Positions 6,894 to 14,246 of a DNA stretch of 22,348 nucleotides are shown in pieces. A model generated the notes under the pieces. It was not told where the DNA came from and searched no databases. It saw only the letters and a list, made by a program, of their open reading frames with translations. Location of the stretch: positions 1 to 22,348 of the forward strand of contig DAOTTO010000012.1 in the NCBI GenBank assembly GCA_034437895.1. The letters are read 5' to 3'. Both the position numbers and the translations under genes were made by a program. The DNA is from JANRLJ01 sp034437895 (GTDB taxonomy: Bacteria; Chloroflexota; Anaerolineae; Aggregatilineales; Phototrophicaceae). Numbering within the stretch: the first letter of the stretch is position 1; each line of letters starts with the position of its first letter.

Positions 6894-7244
6894 TCAACCA
6901 AGTGCGTCGTAGCCGGGGCCTTTGGTGAAGAAATCATAATTGGGCTGAATATCGCGGGTGAGGTCAATCACTTCGCCGCCAGCATAAGCGATGATTTCTT
7001 TGGTATCAAAGTCCAAACGTTCCTGGCTTTCTGCCATCGCGTAGTCTGAAGGCACTTCTTCTTCGATAAAGATGGCTTCAAACGGGCATTCGGGGATGCA
7101 AGCGCCGCAGTCGATGCAGGTGTCGGGGTCAATAAAATACCAAGGCCATTCATTTTCCGGTTGACCGGGAATAATACACTCCACAGGACAAACTTCGACA
7201 CATGCGCCATCGCGCAGACATAGGCTGGTGATAATGTGGGTCAT
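6894..7244 (-). CDS. Two-cluster ferredoxin (7Fe/8Fe type)
   Basis: This 116-residue acidic electron carrier starts at ATG 7244 with an AGGAG site 8 bases upstream. Cysteines are C9, C15, C19 and C23 in CLRDGACVEVCPVEC, and C43, C46, C49 and C53 in CIDCGACIPECP. The second set is a classic [4Fe-4S] motif. The first set lacks the middle Cys of a CxxCxxC motif, as in Azotobacter-type 7Fe ferredoxins, so a [3Fe-4S] plus [4Fe-4S] pair is likely. The C-terminal 55 residues are an acidic extension. The redox partner is not in the window. A Crp/Fnr gene lies upstream on the same strand, 217 bases away, with a Fnr/PrfA-like box between them. Confidence 0.93.
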   Translation of the reverse strand: MTHIITSLCLRDGACVEVCPVECIIPGQPENEWPWYFIDPDTCIDCGACIPECPFEAIFIEEEVPSDYAMAESQERLDFDTKEIIAYAGGEVIDLTRDIQPNYDFFTKGPGYDALG

Positions 7245-7394
7245 GAAGAAACTCCTAAAAACAAAAATAGATGCTTTTGCTATTCAATGACGTAAGCATA
7301 ACGCGCTTTAACCGGTGTGTCTGGAACTTTTGTTGGATTTTAAATTGAGATTTTCACAAAAGGGATGAGTAATTTCTAAAGAGGATAGACTGAT

Positions 7395-7408
7395 TTAACT
7401 AAGGTTAA
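7395..7408. promoter_or_regulatory. Crp/Fnr-type box TTAAC-N4-GTTAA
   Basis: A perfect dyad TTAACtaagGTTAA has the 5-4-5 layout of Fnr boxes and is close to the PrfA box. It lies between the crp-like gene and the ferredoxin gene, about 157 bases before the ferredoxin start. No clear -10 box could be fixed at the class II distance. Confidence 0.4.
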
Positions 7409-7461
7409 TTTTTTATAGCACATGCAAAGAGCGCTTTGCTAAGGAGTAGGAGCAGATACGG

Positions 7462-8166
7462 TTAGGCTTCTTCGAGAACTGGTAAATGACCGGGCATGGT
7501 GTTCGTCACGGCAAGACATTCCAGCCCCTCACGATCCGCGACATAGACTTCGCGGCCTTTTTTCTTGAGCAGCCCCGCGTTCAATAAGCCACGCAGCGCC
7601 CGCCCGACGACTTCCCGCGTTGTGCCGAGTATTGCGGCGATTTCTTCCTGCGTGAGTTTAGTCGGTGTTTCGGCGATTTGATCGGCATAAGTGGCTTCAT
7701 GCAGAAATAACTTCGCCAAGCGCGACGGAATCGAGCGAAACGTCATGTCTTCCAGCCGTTCAATATATTCGCGGTTCATATGCGCCAACTGCTGCACACA
7801 ATTACCCAATAACACCCGCTCACTAGAAAGCAGACTCATTAAGTTGTGATGGCTGAGGATCATCACTTGAGCGCTGGTTACGGCGACGGCGTTAAAAGGA
7901 TTGGTCGCGCCGTCAATGCCGGCAACTTCATTAAAGGTGGACACCGGACGCAGTAAACTGAGGGTGTGCAAGCGGCCTTCGGGATTCATCCGGTAAATGC
8001 GGACGAGGCCATCCAGGACGATATGAAATCCGGCGCATTCTTCGCCTTCATTGAAAATCGTCGCGCCTGCCTGATAGCTGTGACAGTGGGCGGTGCGCTC
8101 GATTCGTGCGAGGCCAAGCTGATCGATACCTACGAAGTAAGGACTCTGTTCCCAATCAATGCCCAT
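7462..8166 (-). CDS. Crp/Fnr family transcriptional regulator (second)
   Basis: This 234-residue protein has an effector-binding beta-barrel (about 10-110), a dimer helix (about 115-145) and a winged helix-turn-helix at 171-200 (LTQEEIAAILGTTREVVGRA), with the recognition helix at 182-194. No Fnr-type N-terminal Cys cluster is present; Cys occurs only at 28, 44, 123 and in the tail. It differs clearly from the first Crp/Fnr protein. It may control the ferredoxin gene downstream, where a TTAAC-N4-GTTAA box lies. The C-terminal tail past residue 212 is unconserved in character. The effector is unknown. Confidence 0.93.
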   Translation of the reverse strand: MGIDWEQSPYFVGIDQLGLARIERTAHCHSYQAGATIFNEGEECAGFHIVLDGLVRIYRMNPEGRLHTLSLLRPVSTFNEVAGIDGATNPFNAVAVTSAQVMILSHHNLMSLLSSERVLLGNCVQQLAHMNREYIERLEDMTFRSIPSRLAKLFLHEATYADQIAETPTKLTQEEIAAILGTTREVVGRALRGLLNAGLLKKKGREVYVADREGLECLAVTNTMPGHLPVLEEA

Positions 8167-8237
8167 GTGATGAATACCGCTCTACTTTTCGCTCATTATT
8201 GTAAGGGAGCGCCCCTGAAAACTGTGACTTTTGTTCC

Positions 8238-8255
8238 TTTATAAGGTGAATTCAC
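8238..8255 (-). promoter_or_regulatory. -10 box and dyad upstream of the second crp-like gene
   Basis: On the minus strand TATAAA (8243-8238) could be a -10 box. A perfect 10-bp palindrome GTGAATTCAC at 8246-8255 sits directly upstream, inside the -35/-10 spacer, as an autorepressor site might. The -35 is poor. Confidence 0.3.
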
Positions 8256-8322
8256 GGTAAATATTCATGCTGATGCGGGAATATCCCACCATCAGTTCTC
8301 ATAAATTCACGAAAACAAAGAG

Positions 8323-8408
8323 AAAAATATAGTCCACCAACATAGCTTATAAGAAGCTGCCAAGAGAATTTCAGGAAATTCTTCTTGGCGCTCTTGGTAT
8401 TTTGGTGG
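8323..8408 (-). terminator. Three-way-junction-like structured 3' end with U tract
   Basis: CCACCAA (8334-8340) pairs with TTGGTGG (8402-8408) and encloses two hairpins: AGCTT/AAGCT (8344-8348 / 8354-8358), and a 13-14-bp stem (8359-8371 / 8376-8389) with one bulge. On the minus strand a TATATTTTTC tract follows. It lies directly after the small membrane protein gene and can act as its terminator. The inner stems are more elaborate than a terminator needs. Confidence 0.6.
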
Positions 8409-8416
8409 TTTAAAAT

Positions 8417-8818
8417 TTAAATAAATTGTGCGAGGAGAACCAGCAGCACCATTAAAACCAGTGCAAGACCAAACATATTGCGTAAATCGACCACGACATG
8501 CCCATATTCTTTACGGAGTTCCGCTTCCGTGACAACTTTGGTGGGGTTCGCCAGCAAACGCTCGATGCGTTCACTCGAAAGCCCATCTTTTTTGCTGTTC
8601 TGGCTGTATTGGATAGGTGCGCCCGGCGCTCGACGTGCTGAACTCGAACCCGTCGCACGACGTTCCGCCCGGCGCTCGCTTGTGGTCTTCGTGGAACGGG
8701 CCACAGGGGCCGCCGCAGCTTTGGGTGTTTTTTCTTTCGTCTCGCCAGCAAGTTCTTGCTTGGCGCGTTCAATTGTTTCGGCGGCGGGACTGATGGTATT
8801 ACGGGTGCGTTTGGTCAT
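8417..8818 (-). CDS. Small tail-anchored membrane protein of unknown function
   Basis: I do not recognise a named family. The 133 residues begin with a basic, Ala/Thr/Ser-rich, low-complexity part (1-75) with many Lys and Arg. A predicted helical segment follows (80-112: LSSERIERLLANPTKVVTEAELRKEYGHVVVDLRNM), then one hydrophobic segment at the very end (113-132, GLALVLMVLLVLLAQFI). This layout puts the N-terminus in the cytoplasm and anchors by the C-terminus. The gene lies 68 bases after the sortase gene on the same strand, so the two are probably one transcript. A scaffold or helper role is only a guess. Confidence 0.8.
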   Translation of the reverse strand: MTKRTRNTISPAAETIERAKQELAGETKEKTPKAAAAPVARSTKTTSERRAERRATGSSSARRAPGAPIQYSQNSKKDGLSSERIERLLANPTKVVTEAELRKEYGHVVVDLRNMFGLALVLMVLLVLLAQFI

Positions 8819-8886
8819 TTTACTTTCGTCTTTCGTTGATTTTTGATCGCTGATGATACTTCAGAAATGAGAACTTTCAACGCTGT

Positions 8887-10008
8887 TTACGTTTCTTGGC
8901 GTTCCGCGAAGACGATATAACGCTGCGTATTCACCCCATAAGGATGGCATGTGATGAGGGTTGCCGTCGCCTTGCCGGGGACATTATCCATCACGCTCAC
9001 TTCCGTCGGTGCGACGATGCGTGTCTCGGTCACGACATAGGTATAGGTGACGGTCTCGGTTTGGACATAAAAAGTATCGCCGATTTCGAGATTTTCGATA
9101 TAACGGAATGTTTCCCCATAAATATCGTTGTGGGCGGCTAAAACGACGTTTCCCGTTTCATCCGCCGGACTTATGCCATTGAGCGCCTGCCCTACACCCT
9201 GACGCAGCGCTTCCCAATCTGTGCCTTGTACAATCGTCTGACGGACATTGATGCCAGGAATTTCTACGACCAATGCGGTTTCCGGGCTAGGCGGTGGGCG
9301 GCTAATAACGGGCGTGATGATCTGCGCTTGTACCCGCGCTTGCAACTGCGCCGGAATCTCCGCGACGTTAAAGACCGGCTGATCGTTGACGAAGGTATGC
9401 CCGCTGGGGAGGACAACTTCTTCTAGGCGGATGGTGGGCGTAGGCTGGATGGTCGGCACCGAAGCTAGCCGACGTTCTTCTGAAATTTGTTGGGCGGCGC
9501 TTGTTTCTTGCTGAAGCGTATCGATTGCGCCGAACAAATTGGCCGCCACATAAATCAAGCCTGCGACTGCGCCGATTTCGACCAAAACCAAAGCGCGATC
9601 TATAAATAATTTCCAGGCACGATCACCCATATTGTTCCGCGCACGGGGCGGCTCGTCTACGTCGTCGGGGTCGTCATCAAACCGCACAACGGGACGCATA
9701 GGCGGCATGGCAGGTTTAGGAATGGGAGGCGGTGCTGATGAGGAGGCGATGGTTGGCGTGGGCTGATTGTTAGTTTTGTTCTCTGCCGGACGCAAGGGCG
9801 GAAAGCGCTGTTCCTCCAACGGCACAACTTGAAGCGGCGCGGCGGATGAAGCTGTTTCCGCTCCCGTTTTCGTGACACCATTATCCACCACCCGCCCGTC
9901 ACGCTGCATCCTTTGAAGCTGCTGCTGCCGTGCTTCACGTTTTTTGATGGCGAGGATGCGTTCCAGCTCCTCAATTGAAAGTTCGTCTACAGGTCGTTTA
10001 TCGCGCAT
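8887..10008 (-). CDS. Membrane-anchored sortase (class D/E-like)
   Basis: This 373-residue protein has a long cytoplasmic N-terminus that is charged and Pro-rich (1-130), one transmembrane segment (about 139-160), a linker, and a C-terminal sortase domain (about 243-370). The catalytic triad is visible as H293 in AAHNDIYGETF, C354 in the TLITC motif and R363 in NTQRYIVFAE. Sortases cut a sorting signal and join the protein to the cell wall or to pilin. No LPxTG-like substrate is encoded in the window. The cytoplasmic region is unusually long for a sortase. An AGAGG site precedes the ATG. The methyltransferase gene lies 123 bases upstream. Confidence 0.9.
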   Translation of the reverse strand: MRDKRPVDELSIEELERILAIKKREARQQQLQRMQRDGRVVDNGVTKTGAETASSAAPLQVVPLEEQRFPPLRPAENKTNNQPTPTIASSSAPPPIPKPAMPPMRPVVRFDDDPDDVDEPPRARNNMGDRAWKLFIDRALVLVEIGAVAGLIYVAANLFGAIDTLQQETSAAQQISEERRLASVPTIQPTPTIRLEEVVLPSGHTFVNDQPVFNVAEIPAQLQARVQAQIITPVISRPPPSPETALVVEIPGINVRQTIVQGTDWEALRQGVGQALNGISPADETGNVVLAAHNDIYGETFRYIENLEIGDTFYVQTETVTYTYVVTETRIVAPTEVSVMDNVPGKATATLITCHPYGVNTQRYIVFAERQET

Positions 10009-10079
10009 ACGCCTCTTACGCTCTATGATTTCATCTGGACTTCACAGTTCATCTTATTTCGCATTTTCCGCATTAATTG

Positions 10080-10112
10080 CTTTGCGAACCTTTGCGTTCT
10101 CTGCGCCTTTGC
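10080..10112. repeat. Dispersed CGCAAAG-type repeat
   Basis: This 33-base block is the reverse complement of the A-rich core of the tandem repeat at 6580-6612, with only about three to four differences. It is a short copy of the same dispersed family, in the gap between the sortase and methyltransferase genes. Confidence 0.7.
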
Positions 10113-10131
10113 GTCAAATCTTCTGCATTAA

Positions 10132-10941
10132 TCACGGCTTGATTTTGGCTGCCACCGCGAACACTTCACGCTCGAAAAACCAGCTTATCGGCGGCAGGCC
10201 GAAGGCCATTTTTCTTAAACCCGCCATCACCACATTTTCATGGCGATTTTGTGGCGGACTATCCAGCCACACCTTGCCTTCGAAACCAGCCTCGCGCAGC
10301 GCTCGTCCCATACTCCATAGCGATTGTTCATTCACATGCACATGCTCGTTTACAGCGACCCCGAATTGGCGCGGATCGCGGGGATATTTCGCCCCTTCGC
10401 CCATCAGAGTCCGCATCAGGCGCACGACGGGATAAGCATAACGATCATACCAGACATTGGGCGCGGTGTGGATAATAAAGCGTCCGTTGGGCGTGAGTAC
10501 CCGATGCACTTCCAGCATGGCTTGATGAAGTTCCCAAGGATGCAGATGCTCGACTACATCAAACATCAACACACGGTCAAAGCTGGCTGTGGGGAAAGGG
10601 AGAAACTTGGCATCCGCCAACCCGACCCCTGTTTTGCCGGGGCGGGTTTCATCATCCGTTTGGATTACCTGCTGCGAAAGGTTAACGGCGACGGGAGCGT
10701 AATCAATCCCGAAGGCATCCGCGCCCAGCGCCGCACAGTGGCGCAGGATTTCGCCGCGTCCGCAGCCGACATCCAGCACCGTCATCCCCGGCGTGATTTC
10801 CGCCAGCGCGAAGGCCGCCGAAAGCCGCCGCGAAAGATGCTGACCTTCAGTTTCGTTAAATTCATCAAAGCCCTCACACGCGGTACGGAAATATTCTTCC
10901 GTATAGAGGGTCGGGGGAAGCGGCGACTGCTGTTTATCCAT
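10132..10941 (-). CDS. Class I SAM-dependent methyltransferase
   Basis: This 269-residue protein has a Rossmann-like methyltransferase core. Motif I is VLDVGCGRGE (55-64), the ribose-binding acidic residue is D80 in FGIDYAP, motif III-like LADAKFLPF is at 108-116, and DVVEHLHP is at 128-135, followed by LTPNGRFIIHTAPN. This is the UbiE/Methyltransf_11 pattern acting on small molecules or glycans. The substrate cannot be read from the sequence. A minus TATAAT box lies about 46 bases upstream. It may be the first gene of a methyltransferase-sortase-membrane protein transcript. Confidence 0.88.
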   Translation of the reverse strand: MDKQQSPLPPTLYTEEYFRTACEGFDEFNETEGQHLSRRLSAAFALAEITPGMTVLDVGCGRGEILRHCAALGADAFGIDYAPVAVNLSQQVIQTDDETRPGKTGVGLADAKFLPFPTASFDRVLMFDVVEHLHPWELHQAMLEVHRVLTPNGRFIIHTAPNVWYDRYAYPVVRLMRTLMGEGAKYPRDPRQFGVAVNEHVHVNEQSLWSMGRALREAGFEGKVWLDSPPQNRHENVVMAGLRKMAFGLPPISWFFEREVFAVAAKIKP

Positions 10942-10986
10942 AATTTCGCTAATTCAGGTAACTTAAGGTTGAAAGTCTGTCATGCG

Positions 10987-11014
10987 ATTATACTAGAGGG
11001 ATGGTGCAGTGCAA
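10987..11014 (-). promoter_or_regulatory. Promoter of the methyltransferase gene
   Basis: A perfect TATAAT on the minus strand (10992-10987) has a weak TTGCAC -35 (11014-11009) 16 bases upstream. The -35 overlaps inverted repeats GGTGCA (11003-11008) and TGCACC (11034-11039), which could bind a regulator or form a hairpin. Confidence 0.45.
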
Positions 11015-11139
11015 CGTACAAGTAGTGGCATTTTGCACCGTAACCTTTTTCTAACTGGCGCGGTATACAGCATAAGACGGACGCATAACGGCGTACCTTC
11101 CGCGCCAACCGACTCTAAAGATGATATTGGAGATTGTGT

Positions 11140-11718
11140 TTGGATCGCGATGAGGAAAAGCGCCTATTACGCGCCGCCGTCCGGGGAGACTCTCAGGCTT
11201 TTGCCGCGCTGTATCGAGAAAACGTACAGGTTATCTTTCGCTATATCTATAACCGGGTAAGCGATACCCATCTAGCGGAAGATTTAACGGGCGATGTGTT
11301 CACGAAAGCCTTACAGGGAATCGGCAGCTACACCGATCAGGGTAAGCCGTTTGTGGCATGGCTGTACCGAATCGCCCATGCGCGGGTGGTCGATCATTAC
11401 CGCAAGGTCAAGCGCCGTCCACAAGAAAGCGATGTGGAGGCCGAGCCGATCCCGGTTGATGAAAATATGGATGAAAATCTTTTGCGGCGGCAGGCAGCCA
11501 AAGCCTTACGCCAAGCCATGACCGATTTAACAGCCGACCAGCAGCAAGTCATCGTCCTCCGGTTTATCGAGGGGTATCACTTGGAAGAAGTGGCGGAACT
11601 AATGGACAAGAATGCTAATGCGATTAAAGCGCTGCAACATCGTGCGCTGCGCTCATTGGCAACCCGCCTGGAACGTGCTGGATTTGATATTGCGACGATT
11701 ATCGCAGGTTTATCTTGA
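11140..11718 (+). CDS. ECF-type RNA polymerase sigma factor
   Basis: I place the start at TTG 11140, because GGAG at 11129-11132 is 7 bases upstream. An earlier TTG at 11134 lies too close to that site. The 192 residues hold sigma region 2 (about 20-92, with AEDLTGDVFTKAL and WLYRIAHARVVDHYRK) and region 4 (about 125-178, with LTADQQQVIVLRFIEGYHLEEVAEL). Region 3 is absent, as in group 4 sigma factors. It directs polymerase to a small regulon, probably envelope stress. The stop codon overlaps the next start (TTGA), coupling it to the likely anti-sigma partner. A possible self-recognised promoter (AACC, 16 bases, GGTATA) lies at 11042-11067. Confidence 0.93.
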   Translation: MDRDEEKRLLRAAVRGDSQAFAALYRENVQVIFRYIYNRVSDTHLAEDLTGDVFTKALQGIGSYTDQGKPFVAWLYRIAHARVVDHYRKVKRRPQESDVEAEPIPVDENMDENLLRRQAAKALRQAMTDLTADQQQVIVLRFIEGYHLEEVAELMDKNANAIKALQHRALRSLATRLERAGFDIATIIAGLS

Positions 11719-12929
11719 GCGACAATACACTCAACCCAGAATTTTATGACATCTTAGACCTTTGCGTGGGCGCGGTTTTAAGCGGCACGCAGACCGTCGA
11801 AGACTGTTTGATTCGCTATCCCCAATATGCCGAACTGCTCAAGCCGGATTTGCAGATCGCCTTGCTGACGGCACGTTTAAAATCGCCGCGTTTAAGTGCT
11901 GCCAAAGTCGATGCGCTGGAAGAAAAGCTGTTTGGTAAAATTATTGCTGCACCCGTAAATGGCGGGAAACCTGTTACGCCGACCAACGTTATCCCGCTGC
12001 GGCCTGCCCAGACTCGTGTTTCTGCTGCGTCCACCCGTTTTCTCAGCCGGACGGCAGCCGTGCTGCTCATCGTCTTTTTGATCGCGCTCGGCAGCGGGGG
12101 CGGCCTCGTCCGCGCATCAGCCGACGATATGCCGGGCGAGTCGCTTTATGGAATTAAGCGACTGTGGGAGTCGGTGATTGTGTTGGTGGCGACCATCGCC
12201 GGAAATCTGGATGATGTCTGGTTACAACTGGCGGAAACCCGCTTAGATGAACTGGTGGCGTTGGGCGAACAAGGCGAATTGACCGAATCTGCCGTGAATG
12301 ATATGCAGAAAGCCACGTTGAACGCGGTGGCCTATGCCAGTCCCGTTAATACCGCCGCGCTGGTGACTTATCTCGAATCCGCCCAAACAGCGTTAGAAAG
12401 CCCGACCCTCATTTGGGCTGATTCAAGCTGGCACGATGCGCTCTTGAGCGTGATTCAGCCTGCGCTGGAAGCGAACCGACTCGAATCGCCGTTGGTTGTG
12501 CCGCCCACGCCGACACTAACTTCGCCAACCTTTACGCCGGAGTCAACTGCGACGGCGACGATGATTTTGAGCGCGACCCCCTTAAATGTGATTGTCCCGA
12601 CGGAGACGGTTGTCCCGCCGACGGCGACGCTACTCATTCCGGCGACACCGACCCGCACGCCCACGCCGACGGTCACAGTCACGGCTACACCGCAGGCGAC
12701 ACTCACGCTGATTCCGACTTTTACGCCGCTGCCACCGATGACGCTGCCCGGTTTGCCACCTGTGACGCTTTTGCCCCAACTGACCGCGCTGCCGGGTGGT
12801 AATGGAAGTCTGCCGCTGAACCCGACCCCCTATCCGTCGTGGTATCCGTATACACGGCTGACGGAAGAAGCCTTCTACCTGACGCGCACGGCGGTGCCGC
12901 TGCCGACGGTGGATTCGACCACGCCTTAA
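11715..12929 (+). CDS. DUF5667-type membrane protein, likely anti-sigma partner
   Basis: This 404-residue protein starts at TTG 11715 and overlaps the sigma gene by four bases. Order: a cytoplasmic helical N-terminus (1-75, with YDILDLCVGAVLSGTQTVEDCL), a transmembrane segment (about 110-128), a DUF5667-like region (138-255, with PGESLYGIKRLWESV and DDVWLQLAETRLDELVAL), then a Thr/Pro-rich outer tail (262-404) of TPT-like repeats. In Actinobacteria and Chloroflexota such proteins commonly follow ECF sigma genes and are thought to hold the sigma factor at the membrane. No zinc HxxxCxxC motif is present, so it is not a ZAS-type anti-sigma. The anti-sigma role is inferred from position and topology. 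Confidence 0.85.
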   Translation: MSDNTLNPEFYDILDLCVGAVLSGTQTVEDCLIRYPQYAELLKPDLQIALLTARLKSPRLSAAKVDALEEKLFGKIIAAPVNGGKPVTPTNVIPLRPAQTRVSAASTRFLSRTAAVLLIVFLIALGSGGGLVRASADDMPGESLYGIKRLWESVIVLVATIAGNLDDVWLQLAETRLDELVALGEQGELTESAVNDMQKATLNAVAYASPVNTAALVTYLESAQTALESPTLIWADSSWHDALLSVIQPALEANRLESPLVVPPTPTLTSPTFTPESTATATMILSATPLNVIVPTETVVPPTATLLIPATPTRTPTPTVTVTATPQATLTLIPTFTPLPPMTLPGLPPVTLLPQLTALPGGNGSLPLNPTPYPSWYPYTRLTEEAFYLTRTAVPLPTVDSTTP

Positions 12930-12964
12930 TAGAATATGAAGCAAATGTTAATCCTTTTACTTGG

Positions 12965-13002
12965 TTGAATGCCGAAATAAAGTTACACTTCAAGGCATTC
13001 AA
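12965..13002 (+). promoter_or_regulatory. Leader hairpin or operator before the GT4 gene
   Basis: TTGAATGCC (12965-12973) pairs perfectly with GGCATTCAA (12994-13002) around a 20-base loop. No T run follows on the plus strand, so it is not a terminator for it. It ends five bases before the GAGGAAGG ribosome site of the glycosyltransferase gene. Confidence 0.4.
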
Positions 13003-13022
13003 TCACGAGGAAGGACAATCGA

Positions 13023-14246
13023 TTGACCAAATGCATCGGCATTCTGCACTACGCCAGTCCGCCGGGCGTGGGCGGAGTCGAAGTAACCATCGCGCATCAT
13101 GCCCATCATCTCACCCTACTTGGCTACACCGTGCGCGTCATCAGCGGCAGCGGCGCACCATTCAATAACCACATCGACGTTTACATCAATCCACTTTTTG
13201 GCTCACAACATCCTGACGTACTCGCAGTTAAGCGCGATTTAGATTCGGGCATTGTGCCAGAGGCGTTTGAAGCACTCGTACAGCACCAGTTGGACGCGCT
13301 TAAAATCGCGCTCGACGGTTGCGACGTGTGCATCGTCCACAACATCCATACGCTGAACAAAAATCTACCACTGACAGCCGCCTTAGCGCGGATAGAAATC
13401 CCTTCTATCGCGTGGTGTCATGATCTGGCATGGACGAATCCCCAATATTTGCCGGAACTGTACGACGGCTATCCTTGGGATTTGCTGCGGCAGGTGTGGG
13501 CGAATACCCATTACGTGACTGTTTCCGAAGCACGACGCGAAGAACTGGCGACGTTACTCAATGTTCCGCCTGATTTTGTTGATGTGATCGTGCCGGGCGT
13601 GAATCCGGCGACATTTTTTCATTGGACAGCCACCACCCAGCAGATTGTCGAACGCTTAGGATTACTGGACTCGGACGGAATCCTGCTGCTACCGGCGCGT
13701 TTGACCCGCCGTAAAAATATCGGACTGGCGCTGCATGTCTTACACAGTCTGCGTGAACACAGTGGACGCGACTATCGCTTGATCGTCACGGGGCCGCCGG
13801 GGCCGCATAATCCGGCGAACCCCGGTTATTTAGGCGAACTGCTTGAACTGCGTCGCACACTCAATCTACAAGAGTCGGCGCATTTCTTATATGAGCTTGC
13901 CGATCCGCCGCTGATTCCTGATGACGATACAATGGCGAATCTGTATCAATTGGCGGACGGGTTGTTCTTCCCTAGTACGCAGGAAGGTTTCGGGATTCCC
14001 ATTCTAGAAGCGGGTTTAGCGGGGATTCCGGTGTTCTGCTCGGATATTCCCCCGTTTCATCAAACCGCTGGAGAAGATGCCCTTTACTTCGATCCCCTAA
14101 ACGAACCAGCCGAACAGATCGCGGCGCGTATCCACGCCATTTTAGACAATTCCTCTGTAGTGCGTTTGCGTATTCGTGTGCGCCGTGAGTATCGATGGGA
14201 AGCAATTATCCGGGAGCGACTCGTCCCGTTATTGGAGGAACAATGA
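13023..14246 (+). CDS. GT4-family GT-B glycosyltransferase
   Basis: This 407-residue protein starts at TTG 13023, with GAGGAAGG 8 bases upstream. N-terminal half: a GT-B acceptor domain with the glycine loop PPGVGGVEVTIAHHAHHL (13-30) and SIAWCHDLAW. C-terminal half: the nucleotide-sugar domain with R226/K231 in RLTRRKN and the E-x7-E motif at E321/E329 in EGFGIPILEAGLAG. It is soluble, with no membrane segment. Its stop overlaps the start of the gpgS-like gene (ATGA), so the two act together. Candidate roles: adding a second sugar to glucosylglycerate or its phosphate (as mannosylglucosyl-phosphoglycerate synthase MggA does in Petrotoga) or an early step of a methylglucose-type glycan. The donor and acceptor are not known. 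Confidence 0.9.
   Translation: MTKCIGILHYASPPGVGGVEVTIAHHAHHLTLLGYTVRVISGSGAPFNNHIDVYINPLFGSQHPDVLAVKRDLDSGIVPEAFEALVQHQLDALKIALDGCDVCIVHNIHTLNKNLPLTAALARIEIPSIAWCHDLAWTNPQYLPELYDGYPWDLLRQVWANTHYVTVSEARREELATLLNVPPDFVDVIVPGVNPATFFHWTATTQQIVERLGLLDSDGILLLPARLTRRKNIGLALHVLHSLREHSGRDYRLIVTGPPGPHNPANPGYLGELLELRRTLNLQESAHFLYELADPPLIPDDDTMANLYQLADGLFFPSTQEGFGIPILEAGLAGIPVFCSDIPPFHQTAGEDALYFDPLNEPAEQIAARIHAILDNSSVVRLRIRVRREYRWEAIIRERLVPLLEEQ

Noticed and set aside
8270..8295. Hairpin CTGATG...CATCAG with an inner GGGA/TCCC stem
   Set aside because: It is short and mismatched, with no T run and no clear position relative to a promoter. I could not tell it from chance.
10324..11025. A 233-codon plus frame opposite the methyltransferase
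   Set aside because: Antisense to a clear methyltransferase. The composition is unlike a protein and it runs across the divergent promoter.
12455..12706. Val/Gly-rich minus frame
   Set aside because: It is the reverse reading of the Thr/Pro-rich tail of the DUF5667-like protein, a compositional artefact.
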